A DNA stretch of 64,000 bases from Paenibacillus sp. sptzw28 (GCF_019550795.1 NZ_CP080545.1:3754001-3818000), one strand, 5' to 3'; numbered from the stretch's first letter, positions 37,520 through 46,918 are shown. The notes: a model not told the origin generated them from the letters alone. Translations and numbers: made by a program.

Positions 37520-38526
37520 ATCCGCTTTCGGTACGCATTGGGGGAAACGCCTACCGAGCTTTTAAATACCCGGATAAAATAAGGCTGTGTGGCGAAGCCT
37601 ACCTGTTCGGCAATCTCATAATTTTTCAGCTGCGTTTCGAGCAGAAGCTGCTTCGCCTTTTCAATCCTGACTTCCTGAATGTACTGAACCAGGGTTCGTC
37701 CGGTGCATCTTTTGAACCACGAGCTGAAGTACGAAATGCTCATGTTGGCCAATTGAGCCATTTCCGTTAACGAGATGTCCTTCTTATAGTAAGTATGGAT
37801 GTAATCGCAAACCCGTTTGATGATATTATTGGTATTCGTTTTGTTCTGCTTCGCATAATGCATGATCATAATATCGGCCAGTTGGTTGAAATGGCGAATG
37901 ATTGCCGTATCCTCAGCATCGGCCGGAATCGACGGAACGGATTGCCCCGGGGACATCTCGTTCATCAAGCCGGTCAGTTTCCACTCGAAAAGGCGAAGCA
38001 GATTCAACCTGGCGGCCGGATTGATATATTTAAGCTTCAAGACGGAATCGATTAGTTCGGACATTTTTCTGCCGGCCGTCTGCGGGGCCGCCTCGCCGAA
38101 GGCGTTCACAAGCTGCTGGAATCTCGACATATATTGGCTGATTTCTTTCAGGTTGTTTACGTTTTGTTCGCATCTGCGCAATGCTTCCCGAAGCTGCTCC
38201 ATGTCCACCGGCTTCAGCAGATATTCGGTAACCCCGTAACGAATCGCTTTTTGCGCATACTGAAAGTTATCGTACCCGCTGATAATGATGTATGTCATCG
38301 GAATGCCAAGCTCATGGATTTTTTGGATCAGCGACAGACCATCAATCTTCGGCATCATGATGTCCGTAATCAGTACGGTCGGCCATGTCTCTTGGATCAA
38401 TGCCCAAGCTTCTTCCCCATTCGTCGCTTCCGATAAAGTGATCGTTCCTTCTCCGATCCGGTTCACCATCTCGACGACGGAGCTTCGGATCCAAGGTTCA
38501 TCTTCGGCCACCAGTATATGATACAT
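37510..38526 (-). CDS. yesN: Response regulator with AraC domain, YesN type
   Basis: Receiver domain MYHILVAEDEPWIRSSVVEM with phospho-acceptor Asp in VLITDIMMPKIDG (about residue 55), a linker, and a C-terminal AraC double helix-turn-helix (ISLTEMAQLANMSISYFSSW and EQVGFATQPYFIRVFKSSVG). I start at the ATG at 38526 with GGAGGGAAATCT upstream; the longer frame is not supported. First gene of the cluster and its likely activator. Confidence 0.93.
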   Translation of the reverse strand: MYHILVAEDEPWIRSSVVEMVNRIGEGTITLSEATNGEEAWALIQETWPTVLITDIMMPKIDGLSLIQKIHELGIPMTYIIISGYDNFQYAQKAIRYGVTEYLLKPVDMEQLREALRRCEQNVNNLKEISQYMSRFQQLVNAFGEAAPQTAGRKMSELIDSVLKLKYINPAARLNLLRLFEWKLTGLMNEMSPGQSVPSIPADAEDTAIIRHFNQLADIMIMHYAKQNKTNTNNIIKRVCDYIHTYYKKDISLTEMAQLANMSISYFSSWFKRCTGRTLVQYIQEVRIEKAKQLLLETQLKNYEIAEQVGFATQPYFIRVFKSSVGVSPNAYRKRMWL

Positions 38527-39094
38527 AGATTTCCCTCCGATACGGTTTCGTGTCTCTATTGTAGCAAAAAAAAGTTGTCTGATTTTCTGGTTTTTTTTAT
38601 CCGATTTTCTCCGTAAGAAGTGACAATACGCGACACGCACTAGGCACCGGATAAGGTCACATGACGAATCCAGGGCCTGTACAGCTTCACGGAGATCCCG
38701 AGTGGAACCGCTTTACGTTTCTCCAGCAGGTGTCCTTTGGCAACGGACTTCTTACAATTTTGAAACAATGAGATTTGCTACGGCTTCATGAATGAATATG
38801 TATCTTCTCATCCATTATAAAAATCCATTCTCACCAATTCTGAACATTTTCTCAATAATTATGACACCACACATGATGTATCATAATTAATTAGACAACT
38901 ATCACCGATAACCCGCGTGGTTTCATATTTGTTATTTCAATATTCGTTATTTGCTTTTTCTCATCATATCGATAGCACGTCAAGGTTCCAGCGACCGACT
39001 ATGAATATTCCATTTATTACATTAAAAACTGTGAAACAATGTACACTAAAGGGACGTTTAGATTATGAACGAATCAAATAATGTAGGTGATGGT
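38527..39094. other. Intergenic region upstream of yesN and the TIMP-like gene
   Basis: AT-rich promoter DNA next to both divergent genes. A 36-codon reading frame at 38661-38771 (MTNPGPVQLHGDPEWN...) may be a fragment of a lost gene. No other structure seen. Confidence 0.4.
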
Positions 39095-39685
39095 ATGAGA
39101 AAATATTCATTTGTATTGCTGTCAGTAATACTTGTGATTAGCAGTTTTGGGGTGATTTTACCAAATAAGGCTTACGCTTGTTCTTGTGCTAACAACCCAG
39201 ACCCTAAAACCGCATTAGAAAAAGCAGAAGCGGTTTTCGTAGGGAAAGTGATAAAGGTTAATCAAGAACGGAAGCAACAAGGTGTTGTCGGGGCAATCGA
39301 GTACAGGGATGCTAACTTGTTTGAAGTTGATAGGGCATGGAAGGGCGTAAAGCAATCGCAAATTATCGTTTATGACTTTGGACATGATATGTCTTGCGGG
39401 TTCGTCTTTGAAGAAGGTAAGTCATATCTTGTTTATGTGTATAAGACTGATAACGGTGAGTTATATACAAGTTATTGCAGTCGTACTGCGGAATTATCAA
39501 ATGCAGGAGAAGATTTGAAGCTGATAGGTGAGGGACAGGAAGTTGATAAGCAGGTAAACCTTGAAGGCGAGATGAAGCAGATTTCAAATAAGGATTATGA
39601 TATGGAAATTTTCGTTGGGGGCATTGCGGTTGTATTAGCTATAGTATTTTTAATCGGTATGAAAATCAGAAGGAAGCATCAATAA
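39095..39685 (+). CDS. Secreted, membrane-anchored TIMP/netrin-like protein
   Basis: Signal peptide ending NKAYA, then mature CSCANNPDPKTALEKAEAVF, the Cys-x-Cys N terminus of tissue-inhibitor-of-metalloproteinase-like netrin domains, VGKVIKV, a further Cys in MSCGF and YCSR. A C-terminal transmembrane helix (IFVGGIAVVLAIVFLIGMKI) and basic tail anchor it outside the cell. The ATG at 39095 with GTAGGTGATGGT is preferred over one ten codons upstream. Role in bacteria unknown. Confidence 0.75.
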   Translation: MRKYSFVLLSVILVISSFGVILPNKAYACSCANNPDPKTALEKAEAVFVGKVIKVNQERKQQGVVGAIEYRDANLFEVDRAWKGVKQSQIIVYDFGHDMSCGFVFEEGKSYLVYVYKTDNGELYTSYCSRTAELSNAGEDLKLIGEGQEVDKQVNLEGEMKQISNKDYDMEIFVGGIAVVLAIVFLIGMKIRRKHQ

Positions 39686-39766
39686 AAGAGAAAGTTCTAT
39701 TAAAGAAACCACCCCATTGTCAGGAGTGGTCGTTAGCTGAATCAAATATCAAAGTCACTTTGCGAT

Positions 39767-40558
39767 TCAAAGCACAAATTTCTCAAGTGCAACAGCAACA
39801 CCATCGTTATCATTTGAATCGGTAATGTGTTTTGCACAATTTTTTAGCTCAATAATCGCGTTTTCCATTGCGATCGGAAATCCGCACGTTTGGAATAGTC
39901 CTAAATCGTTAAAGTCATCCCCGAATACCATTACATTATCTGGTTTAACCCCGATTTCGCTTAACACCCCTTGCACGGCATCTTCCTTTGAGGCTGATTT
40001 GTGCATTATTTGAACTAATACTCCTCCGTCGGTTGCGATTACGTTCACATCACCGAACTGCTCAATGATATCGCTCCATAGACTGAAACCGAGAACCAAT
40101 ATTTTGGTCGGGGACAGTGATCGAATAAAATCAATTTCAACAACCTGGGGCGCAGGATCACTCGAACGGATGCCCAAATGAGCACGTTTCGAGTCGGGAA
40201 CTGGTGTACACGTATACCATGAGTCATTGACCTCATATGAAATTAACGATTGCGGTGCATGTAACTCGATGAAATTGGTAATCTGTTTGCTTATCTCCAT
40301 TGGGATACAAATATGTCGCTGAGCTTTCTTAGACTTGTATGTTATTAGAGCACCATTGTAATAAACCAGATATTCTACAAAAGGTAAATCCTCTACAAAT
40401 TTGTTAGCCGCTCTAGGCGGTCGCGCCGTGGCAACAATAACATGAATTCCAGAATCAAAACATTTTTTAACAGCTTGATAATTCCGAAGAGATATGGATT
40501 TGTCACTGCCGAGTAAGGTTCCGTCCAAGTCCAATACAATGGCCTGTATGTTCGACAT
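39767..40558 (-). CDS. Cof-type HAD phosphatase
   Basis: HAD motifs: I LDLDGTLLGSD, II VATARPP, III/IV MVFGDDFNDLGLF, with the Cof-type alpha/beta cap between. About 263 residues, cytoplasmic. The ATG at 40558 has GGGGTG 6 nt upstream. Usual substrates are sugar phosphates or FMN; not determinable here. Confidence 0.9.
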   Translation of the reverse strand: MSNIQAIVLDLDGTLLGSDKSISLRNYQAVKKCFDSGIHVIVATARPPRAANKFVEDLPFVEYLVYYNGALITYKSKKAQRHICIPMEISKQITNFIELHAPQSLISYEVNDSWYTCTPVPDSKRAHLGIRSSDPAPQVVEIDFIRSLSPTKILVLGFSLWSDIIEQFGDVNVIATDGGVLVQIMHKSASKEDAVQGVLSEIGVKPDNVMVFGDDFNDLGLFQTCGFPIAMENAIIELKNCAKHITDSNDNDGVAVALEKFVL

Positions 40559-40760
40559 CTGCATCACCCCTTGTAATTTCTGAGTCCAATTTTTGCCAAT
40601 TATAGTATTCTGCCAGTTAGTTGAGAAAACGGCAGCCACTAATACCGGCTGCCGTATCTTCGTGTTTATTGAGCTATCGTTTTATCACCTGAGTTGTTTA
40701 ATTAACCTGCACCTTAGTTAGGCAAAGGCTGCTGATCTTGTAGGAAGCCTTTGAAGGTGT

Positions 40761-41462
40761 TTATTGACCTGAAGTTCTGTTAATTAAACTCTTGACAAGT
40801 TCAGGTACCTCTAATAAGTCGCTGATAATTCCGTCTACATCCAGGGGTATCTCCCATTGGGGGTCTTTTTTCCAAACTCCCTTCATTCCAACATTTCGTG
40901 AAGCTTGAACATCATTAATCGGATGGTCACCAATGTATATGCTTTCTTCCGCCTCTACTTCGAGCTTATCTAAAGCCCTGAAAAAAATCTCTGGATTCGG
41001 TTTTTTAATACCTTCCCACTCTGAAATTAAAATAACATCAAAGTATTTATCAATTCCGATTGCTTTAATATTTCTAAACTGAAAATCACCAAGAGCATTA
41101 GTGATTAAACCTAATTTAAAATTTTCTCTATTAAGACGCTCTAACATTTCAATAAGATTTGGATAAGGAATACAACTTTTGTGAAACTCCGATACATAAT
41201 CCTCTAACAGCTGTTCCCAATTGATACCATTGATATTAAATTCATCGATTAATCGTTGGTATACTATATCTTTCCACACATAACCTCTTTCATCCAATTC
41301 TATAAATCTTGAAACGTATGTTTCCTTTGGAATATGGGATAAACAAAAATTAAACCTTTCGTGCTGTGTTTCTACAAATTTTCTAACAGACGCATCTCTA
41401 TCTAATAAGGTTAAATCTAAATCGAACAGAACAGCTTTTATCAACACCATCACTCTTCTCAT
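40761..41462 (-). CDS. HAD-family hydrolase (YjjG/pyrimidine-nucleotidase-like)
   Basis: Motif I VLFDLDLTLLDRD, motif II GLITNALG, Lys in EGIKKPNPEIF and motif III/IV YIGDHPINDVQASRNVG, with a helical cap at 20-90. 233 residues. Start uncertain among closely spaced ATG and TTG codons. Specificity unknown. Confidence 0.87.
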   Translation of the reverse strand: MRRVMVLIKAVLFDLDLTLLDRDASVRKFVETQHERFNFCLSHIPKETYVSRFIELDERGYVWKDIVYQRLIDEFNINGINWEQLLEDYVSEFHKSCIPYPNLIEMLERLNRENFKLGLITNALGDFQFRNIKAIGIDKYFDVILISEWEGIKKPNPEIFFRALDKLEVEAEESIYIGDHPINDVQASRNVGMKGVWKKDPQWEIPLDVDGIISDLLEVPELVKSLINRTSGQ

Positions 41463-41591
41463 TATTCTCTTCTTCGCTTTGACGCTTTCATGCTTTTAAT
41501 CAATAAAGTATAATTTACTTTAACATAGAGAAAATCACCTGTAAATAATTTCGTTTAGTACCTAGCTGTATATAACATAACTCCCGTTTGC

Positions 41592-41630
41592 ACATAAGGC
41601 AGCCGATCATTGCTGATGGCTGCCTTATGT
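41592..41630. terminator. Hairpin between HAD and ParB-like genes
   Basis: ACATAAGGCAGCC / GGCTGCCTTATGT, 13-bp perfect stem. No marked T-run, so it could equally be a protein-binding palindrome. Confidence 0.45.
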
Positions 41631-41753
41631 ATGTCATTGAGCTATCTCGTGCCCGTTTGTTTAATCATTACATTCGCACATTAGGTCTTACTTTGGAGAT
41701 TCAAAAGCTAATTTCAGTTTTTTGGACAGGCAACTTTACAGAACAGGAGTACT

Positions 41754-42128
41754 TTATTGAATCACGTCCGCCGCCGGTAATGTAATATAAACGGCATCAA
41801 TTTCACTTTTTTCATCAATTAATGCTTTTGCAATTCTATGTCCCCCATCGATTAATTGTCCATCGGAACATAATAATATTGGGTACTCCATGTTTGCGTT
41901 GATAATTCGCTGACAATGAAATGCAACATTGCGTATAGTTGGAATTGGTCTACTCCCACTATCTGCAAACCAACAGTCCTGATCAAGTTCCTTTATTGAA
42001 TCAATCTTGATTTTATGAACTGGTAAGTTCTTAGATAACTCCCACAGTTTTTCTACGTCCCAGAAATGTCGCCTTCCATCAATTATCCTTCCGTGTTTAT
42101 GCTTCATTCGTGAAAGTAACTCTCCCAC
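41754..42128 (-). CDS. ParB-like nuclease-fold protein
   Basis: The C-terminal half reads PILLCSDGQLIDGGHRIAKA, the ParB/sulfiredoxin-fold motif (here DGGHR), after VHKIKIDSIKEL. About 124 residues. GTG at 42128 with GAGGTGATT upstream is preferred. A single domain, not a chromosome-partition ParB. Function unknown. Confidence 0.65.
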   Translation of the reverse strand: MGELLSRMKHKHGRIIDGRRHFWDVEKLWELSKNLPVHKIKIDSIKELDQDCWFADSGSRPIPTIRNVAFHCQRIINANMEYPILLCSDGQLIDGGHRIAKALIDEKSEIDAVYITLPAADVIQ

Positions 42129-42271
42129 AATAATCACCTCAGCTTTTCATAATACTCAATGGCATGATAGGGAAATCGTGATCAGACATAAACCCATTCT
42201 CTTTGACAGTTCGGGATTAGGATTCCTTTTTCCTGCTGTTGCGTTAACCTCCCGTTTACTTCGTTAAACAA

Positions 42272-42306
42272 AAGAGGAGCTGTGCAAGCACATACTCCTC
42301 AACTAT
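42272..42306 (-). terminator. Terminator after the 2H-like relic
   Basis: GAGGAGTATGTGC / GCACAGCTCCTC stem followed by TTTTGTTT on the minus strand. Confidence 0.65.
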
Positions 42307-42310
42307 TTTT

Positions 42311-42545
42311 TCAGAACGGTTTGTATATTCTATCTATATCTGTATCAATTACAAAATCAACCTCTACATCATTATCAAGAGGTATTACATCAAAGCTAGG
42401 GAGTCTGCAAAATACAAAAGGTAAATCTCTAATATCAGAATTCAGCCTTTTTGCTTGTAAATACTTTTGTTTTAATTCCTGTTTAGTACACTTGGCAACT
42501 GTAATGTGAATTCAGTGAAAATAGCCATCAATTTCAACTAACATT
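42311..42545 (-). pseudogene. 3' part of a 2H-phosphoesterase-like gene with an in-frame stop
   Basis: The minus frame reads VEIDGYFH, TGA, IHITVAKCTKQELKQKYL and ends TDIDRIYKPF. HITVAK is the second His motif of LigT/2'-5' RNA-ligase-like proteins. The TGA sits where Trp would fit. The 5' half is missing next to the recombinase relic. Confidence 0.45.
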
Positions 42546-42549
42546 ATCA

Positions 42550-42895
42550 TCACGACTGGTTGCTAACCAATCCATATAGCTTAGGGCGAGTGGGGTGGCG
42601 TTCGGGAGGCCACTTCCGGCTATCAAATAAGGCTTCATTATCCAAACATACAATATCTGCACCGATCTCCCGTGTGAGGTACTTCCATTCACTAATGATT
42701 CCGTCATAATCCCGTCCCAGACGGTCCAAGGCGTCCACGTAAACCAGATCGCCTTCACGGATCATTAGACACATAGCCTGATAGCGTGGCCGATAAAGTC
42801 CTTTCCACTCTGCTTATCGACGAATATAAAACGATCCTCGATGCCCAACTCACAAAATTTGACGAGTTTATTACTGACCTTTTAACCGTTCATGA
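42550..42895 (-). pseudogene. Serine-recombinase N-domain relic, frameshifted
   Basis: One frame reads LGIEDRFIFVDKQSGKDF; the next frame continues PRYQAMCLMIREGDLVYVDA then LDRLGRDYDGII and IVCLDNEALFDSRK. This is the catalytic domain of resolvase/invertase proteins, split by a frameshift near 42785 and lacking both ends (catalytic Ser region and HTH). Confidence 0.7.
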
Positions 42896-42898
42896 TAC

Positions 42899-42910
42899 AA
42901 AGCACCGGCT
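42899..42910. repeat. 12-bp direct repeat, left of the decayed IS
   Basis: AAAGCACCGGCT, present again at 44265-44276 on the other side of the IS3-family genes. The right copy overlaps hairpin I of attC-like site A. Confidence 0.6.
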
Positions 42911-42933
42911 CAAACCCTTTGGTTTACGCCTGT

Positions 42934-43830
42934 TTAGACCTTTATCTGCTTCGGCCTAACCAGCCCTTTCTTAATCGCCTCTATGTATTCGTACGGAGAC
43001 AGATCATAGATACTGCCATGGATTCGAATGTGATTGTAATCTTGAATAAACTGGCTGACGACGTCATACGCCTGCGGATACGTCTCAAATTCATGTCGTC
43101 GATAGCACTCCGCTTCCAATATGGAATGAAACGATTCAATGTGAGCATTCTTATTCGGCGTTTTGGGCGGTATGCGCTCGTGAATCATCTCGAACGTAAC
43201 ACAAGCCTCTTCAAATCGGTGGCTAATAAATTGGGGACCATTATCGGATCGAATGACCGGCCTATCCGTTTTATCAAAGCGCTGACGCTTCATTAGCGCT
43301 TCCTGCGTAATCTGAATGAGATGAGCTGCTTCACAGGTTAAACCGATATGATAAGCGATAATGGCACGATCAAACACATCCAGGATGCTCATTAAGAAGA
43401 AAAATCGCTGTTCGCCATGAATCCAACCATACTTAATATCCGTTTCCCAGAGTTGATTGGAGCCTGTAATGACGCGATTGTTCGCCAGACGTTTGGGGTA
43501 TTTGATCTTTAGCTGTCGCTGCGGACGAAGGACATCCATTCGCTTACAAAGACGGTAAACCTTCTTCTTATTAATCCGGCCGATATCGTCTTCTGAGCAG
43601 CACAGTGAGCTTCCGGTAGCCATACGACGCGCCTTCGCCAGCTAAACATTCCATGAGCCATTCGCAAATTTGCTCGTCACTGACCGGATTCCCATCGTGT
43701 GTGTATGAGAGGCCAGTACGGGACGACCGATGTTGTGAAGAGTTGCTGCCATCACTGTTTGCTGTTCCCGGTTTACAAAGGCGTAGTAGGTGGATCGCTC
43801 CACTTCCAGCACACGAAGGACGAAGCTCAC
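42934..43830 (-). pseudogene. IS3-family transposase OrfB, broken
   Basis: DDE residues are visible: LWETDIKYGWI, PVIRSDNGPQF and NAHIESFHS. The gene needs at least two frame changes, near 43710 and 43590, to join VLEVERSTYYAFVN, DEQICEWLMECLAGEG and NKKKVYRLCKRMDVLRPQR. Not functional as a single protein. Confidence 0.85.
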
Positions 43831-43865
43831 GCTGTGTCCACTTGTTATATACTTCTGGGCAATCG

Positions 43866-44192
43866 CTATTTTATCCGCAAGTGCGGGTTCGTTTTTTTTA
43901 GTAGGTCTTTGAAAATATCCCTCTCTAGGGCTTGCTCGGCAAAGAGCTTCTTCAGTTTTTCATTCTCTCTTTCCAGTTGTGCATAATCTTCGGCTGTCGG
44001 AACGAACTTCGATTGTTTCACGCTTGTCTCATCCAGTTGATCGAGGTCTTTGCGATTCAGTTCCCTAGCCCAACGAAGCACCATCTTTAGATCCAGTTCA
44101 TGTTGCCTAGCTACAGCTGTCATGTTGCCAATCTCTTTCCCTTTGGCCACGAACATCTTCTTGAAATTCAGGTCATATTGCTTCTTCTTCAT
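43866..44192 (-). CDS. IS3-family OrfA (DNA-binding subunit)
   Basis: 108 residues: helix-turn-helix GNMTAVARQHELDLKMVLRW followed by a coiled coil (AQLERENEKLKKLFAEQALE) ending in the usual RDIFKDLLKK. Belongs to the decayed element with OrfB. Confidence 0.85.
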   Translation of the reverse strand: MKKKQYDLNFKKMFVAKGKEIGNMTAVARQHELDLKMVLRWARELNRKDLDQLDETSVKQSKFVPTAEDYAQLERENEKLKKLFAEQALERDIFKDLLKKTNPHLRIK

Positions 44193-44265
44193 TTCGTTCC
44201 CCTCCGCCTCAATCTCATTGTATCGGAGTAAGAGGTGTACTGTCCAAATTCATTAGGGGGCTAAA

Positions 44266-44387
44266 AAGCACCGGCTTAGATAACTCCTATCTTAGCCGGT
44301 GCAGGGTTGTCCGCTGAATCCGCTTTCTCGAAAATGCTTCTTGCGGACGAGGGTCGTAAACCCCGATGAGTGAATGCGGTGTTATAA
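44266..44387 (-). repeat. attC-like site A, left end lost
   Basis: Begins inside hairpin I (CACCGGCTTAGATA...) at the IS junction and runs to right core GTTATAA. Left core and left arm are gone. GTTATAA matches the TTATAAC of site B across the 44421 gene. Confidence 0.85.
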
Positions 44388-44420
44388 GATGTCTCGACCC
44401 TTCTGAACTTCCTACAAAAA

Positions 44421-44660
44421 TCATTTCTCTTTTTGGTTTTCCATTTGGTTTATCTTACCTAATCTAAGCGCAATTCCTGATAAGATATTTAATATTAAAG
44501 CAATGCAATAGGACCCAAAAACCCATTTTATTAAACGAGAACCATTTATACTAACATTTCCGTCTATTGATTGACTCCAGGAATCAAAAATTCCTATTAT
44601 TATTCCTAAGATTAAAATCGCTACCGCATTAAATCTTGTAGATGAATACAAGCTTTTCAT
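44421..44660 (-). CDS. Cassette gene: small membrane protein
   Basis: 79 residues with two hydrophobic helices (FNAVAILILGIIIGIFDSW and WVFGSYCIALILNILSGIAL) and a basic C-terminal tail. AAAGAGGGAG precedes the ATG. Unknown function. Most distal cassette of the array; its site A is truncated, so it could no longer be excised. Confidence 0.7.
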   Translation of the reverse strand: MKSLYSSTRFNAVAILILGIIIGIFDSWSQSIDGNVSINGSRLIKWVFGSYCIALILNILSGIALRLGKINQMENQKEK

Positions 44661-44723
44661 TTTTTTCTCCCTCTTTCAATCTGTTCAAAAAAAATGTTTT
44701 GATTGGGTTTATGCCGAGATTTC

Positions 44724-44888
44724 TTATAACGTCTCTTGCATTCACGAACCCTCACTGCCTTAAGCGACCAACGGGAGCGGCCGCGATGCGGTTAGGCAGT
44801 GCAGGGTTGTCCGCTGAATAATCTCCCCCGAAAATGCTCCCCGCGAATCGAGGGCCGGATGGCCCGATGCGTGAATGCTGTGTTAGGT
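44724..44888 (-). repeat. attC-like site B
   Basis: 165 bp, long hairpin-I form. Cores TTATAAC and GTTAGGT; arms GCATTCACG / CGTGAATGC. GTTAGGT matches ACCTAAC of site C. Confidence 0.92.
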
Positions 44889-44914
44889 GAAGTTGACGCT
44901 TCTTTGAAATGACC

Positions 44915-45622
44915 TCAAAGTTGTCCCCCGTGGAATATTTTCAATATAAAATCACTTTCTGGTACACCTAGTTCTCTATAAGATTTTAAAAAAGCTGAAT
45001 TATTATAAGGTACTTCTACGAGCTGAGGTTCAACACGATGATTGTCCAATTTGATAATCCCATAGCGAGCAACTGGTTTGTGAAAACAACCTAATGCCCC
45101 TGGGTTAAAATAAACTGCCTTAGGAGTAATGTACTCGTGCACAACATGGTGATGTCCAAAACAAACCAATCTGTAATCAGCATTCTTGTAAAATTGATCT
45201 AATTTCTCTTCAGTTGGTTCCTGATCTATAGGCGTAAAATTGTTCATCTGGTCTAGATGGTAATGAATAAAGAGCTCCTCTTCCGTCTCTATCTTAATAG
45301 GCATGTTATCCAAAAATCTTACGTATTCTTCTTCCATTCGTTCTGCTAACCACTTATGATGATACCGGACATGCTCATGTCCTTCAGGTGTTTGTCGATC
45401 ATAAAATGCAGCAACTACAGCATTATCATGATTGCCCTTAACATAAGAGATATTGTCTTGATTTAACAACAATTTAATAACTTCGTTACTATTAGGCCCG
45501 ATTCCAACAAGATCACCAAGACAAAAAATGTGGTCGATGTCTTTATTCCGTATATCATTTAATACAGCACTTAAAGCCGGGCTGTTCCCATGGATATCTG
45601 TAATGATTGCATAATTCTTCAT
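44915..45622 (-). CDS. Cassette gene: calcineurin-like metallophosphoesterase
   Basis: Two-metal phosphoesterase of the YfcE/MJ0936-like group. Motifs in order: YAIITDIHGNSPAL, CLGDLVGIGPNS, VKGNHDNAVV, and LVCFGHHHVVHEY. About 236 residues. The ATG at 45622 follows AGGTGTGAGCAT. Flanked by matching cores of sites B and C, so a complete cassette. Substrate unknown; relatives act on phosphodiesters. Confidence 0.9.
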   Translation of the reverse strand: MKNYAIITDIHGNSPALSAVLNDIRNKDIDHIFCLGDLVGIGPNSNEVIKLLLNQDNISYVKGNHDNAVVAAFYDRQTPEGHEHVRYHHKWLAERMEEEYVRFLDNMPIKIETEEELFIHYHLDQMNNFTPIDQEPTEEKLDQFYKNADYRLVCFGHHHVVHEYITPKAVYFNPGALGCFHKPVARYGIIKLDNHRVEPQLVEVPYNNSAFLKSYRELGVPESDFILKIFHGGQL

Positions 45623-45653
45623 ATGCTCACACCTATCATCTTTCGTCAATTTC

Positions 45654-45800
45654 ACCTAACGTTCTTGTCTTCCTGACGTCGATTCCCCTTAGATAGCTCT
45701 TATCTTAGGGGAATCGATGTGTCTGCCTGAATTCGCTTCCTTGAAATCCCTCGGGCAGACCGAGCGGCGACAGCGGCGAAGCTGGAACACGGTGTTATGA
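45654..45800 (-). repeat. attC-like site C
   Basis: 147 bp, short hairpin-I form with the variant arm pair GTTCCTG / CAGGAAC (here TTCCTGAC / CTGGAAC). Cores ACCTAAC and GTTATGA; the latter matches TCATAAC of site D. Confidence 0.92.
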
Positions 45801-46328
45801 GATGTCTCTGCCTTCTTCGAGTTCGCTAAATTCGTGCTTTAGTATTGACATTATGATCAGTGATTCGAACTTGTCCCCGTTCTTAATACATTCTCTTAAT
45901 ATCCCTTCCTGTTTGAACCCTAAAGATAAGTAAATGTGCTTTGCTCTTTCGTTATATTCCTTTACATCGAGCCATAGACGATGTGCGTGAAGGTATTCAA
46001 ATATGTATTTCAAAATTGTGTTCAATGCTTCTTTTCCATACCCTTTAGACTTCTCTGAAATTGTAATTCGAATTAACTCAACATTATCATGGAGGCTGTT
46101 AAGACCTGCCAAAATAATATATCCAACTAATTTTTTATCTTTATCTTCTATGATTATGTGCTTCTTGTCTGGATCATTTAATGTCTTAACATGTTGATCC
46201 TTTGACCAAGGAATGATGTATCTGATGTTTTCACTATCATTCTCGATTGATAATACTGTATCAAGATCACAGGAAACTGTCTGCCTATATGTCAATCTTT
46301 CAGAATGTAAAGATAAATCAGACTTCAC
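45795..46328 (-). CDS. Cassette gene: GNAT acetyltransferase, RimJ/RimL type
   Basis: Begins LHSERLTYRQTVSCDLDTV; acetyl-CoA loop in IRITISEKSKGYGKEALNTI, then HRLWLDVKEYNERAKHIYLS and LGFKQEGILRE. 177 residues. The last codons and TAA stop lie in the core of site C (45795-45800). Substrate unknown; protein N-termini or small amines are usual. Confidence 0.9.
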   Translation of the reverse strand: MKSDLSLHSERLTYRQTVSCDLDTVLSIENDSENIRYIIPWSKDQHVKTLNDPDKKHIIIEDKDKKLVGYIILAGLNSLHDNVELIRITISEKSKGYGKEALNTILKYIFEYLHAHRLWLDVKEYNERAKHIYLSLGFKQEGILRECIKNGDKFESLIIMSILKHEFSELEEGRDIS

Positions 46329-46364
46329 TGTTTCTACTCCTCTCTGATGTTTTGCAGAGATATC

Positions 46365-46459
46365 TCATAACATTCTTGCATTCACGAACCCTCACCGGCT
46401 TAGATAGCTCTTATCTTAGCCGGTGCAGGGTTGTCCGCTGAATCAGCTTCTTCGAAAGA
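46365..46459 (-). repeat. attC-like site D, right half deleted
   Basis: Left core TCATAAC, arm and hairpin I are intact. The site stops in the loop of the second hairpin (CTTCTTCGAAAG), where it joins the next gene directly. No right core. Confidence 0.85.
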
Positions 46460-46464
46460 CCAAA

Positions 46465-46836
46465 TCAACATAGAATAAAAAATATCAACGTAAAGAGACA
46501 TACAATAATTATTCTAAAAGACTTTTTCTTTAATTTAACTATATTCTTGATAACCAAAGATATCGATAGTACCAAAAGAATTAATCCAGTATATAATGAG
46601 AAAGGTTCTGGGTAGTTCCACCCTCTCAACTGTTCTCGATCTAGTTCATAATACAACTCAGCTGAATAATTATCCGGTTCAGCAAAGTAATCAATAATGT
46701 CATCACTATAATCAAATCTTTCTTCCAAAATATACTCTTCATTAGAAAAGCCAAATAGTTCACTGATTGAGAGTGATGATTTTATCTGTGTACCAATAAT
46801 GCCACCACTAATCAGCAGAACTATTATTATTAACAA
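46465..46836 (-). CDS. Cassette gene: membrane protein with extracytoplasmic loop
   Basis: 123 residues: N-terminal helix (LIIIVLLISGGIIGTQI), an acidic region to about residue 75 and two C-terminal helices (YTGLILLVLSISLVIKNIV and FRIIIVCLFTLIFFILC). Unknown. A deletion removed half of site D, so the annotated end abuts the remnant; the natural C terminus may have been altered. Confidence 0.6.
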   Translation of the reverse strand: MLIIIVLLISGGIIGTQIKSSLSISELFGFSNEEYILEERFDYSDDIIDYFAEPDNYSAELYYELDREQLRGWNYPEPFSLYTGLILLVLSISLVIKNIVKLKKKSFRIIIVCLFTLIFFILC

Positions 46837-46918
46837 ATAAGTAAAGAAGTATTAAAGAGTAACTTTGCTCTATTCATAACAAGAATTTCTCCTGATTTTA
46901 TGGTTTTCCAGAGGTTTC

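Larger units (their letters stand above)
42911..44264 (-). mobile_element. Decayed IS3-family element
   Basis: Contains orfA (intact) and a frameshifted orfB. Bounds are set by the flanking 12-bp direct repeats; I could not confirm terminal inverted repeats. It replaces the first part of attC-like site A, marking the distal end of the array. Confidence 0.6.

Noticed and set aside
38661..38771. 36-codon plus-strand ORF
   Set aside because: No ribosome site and no recognisable family; noted only in the intergenic entry.
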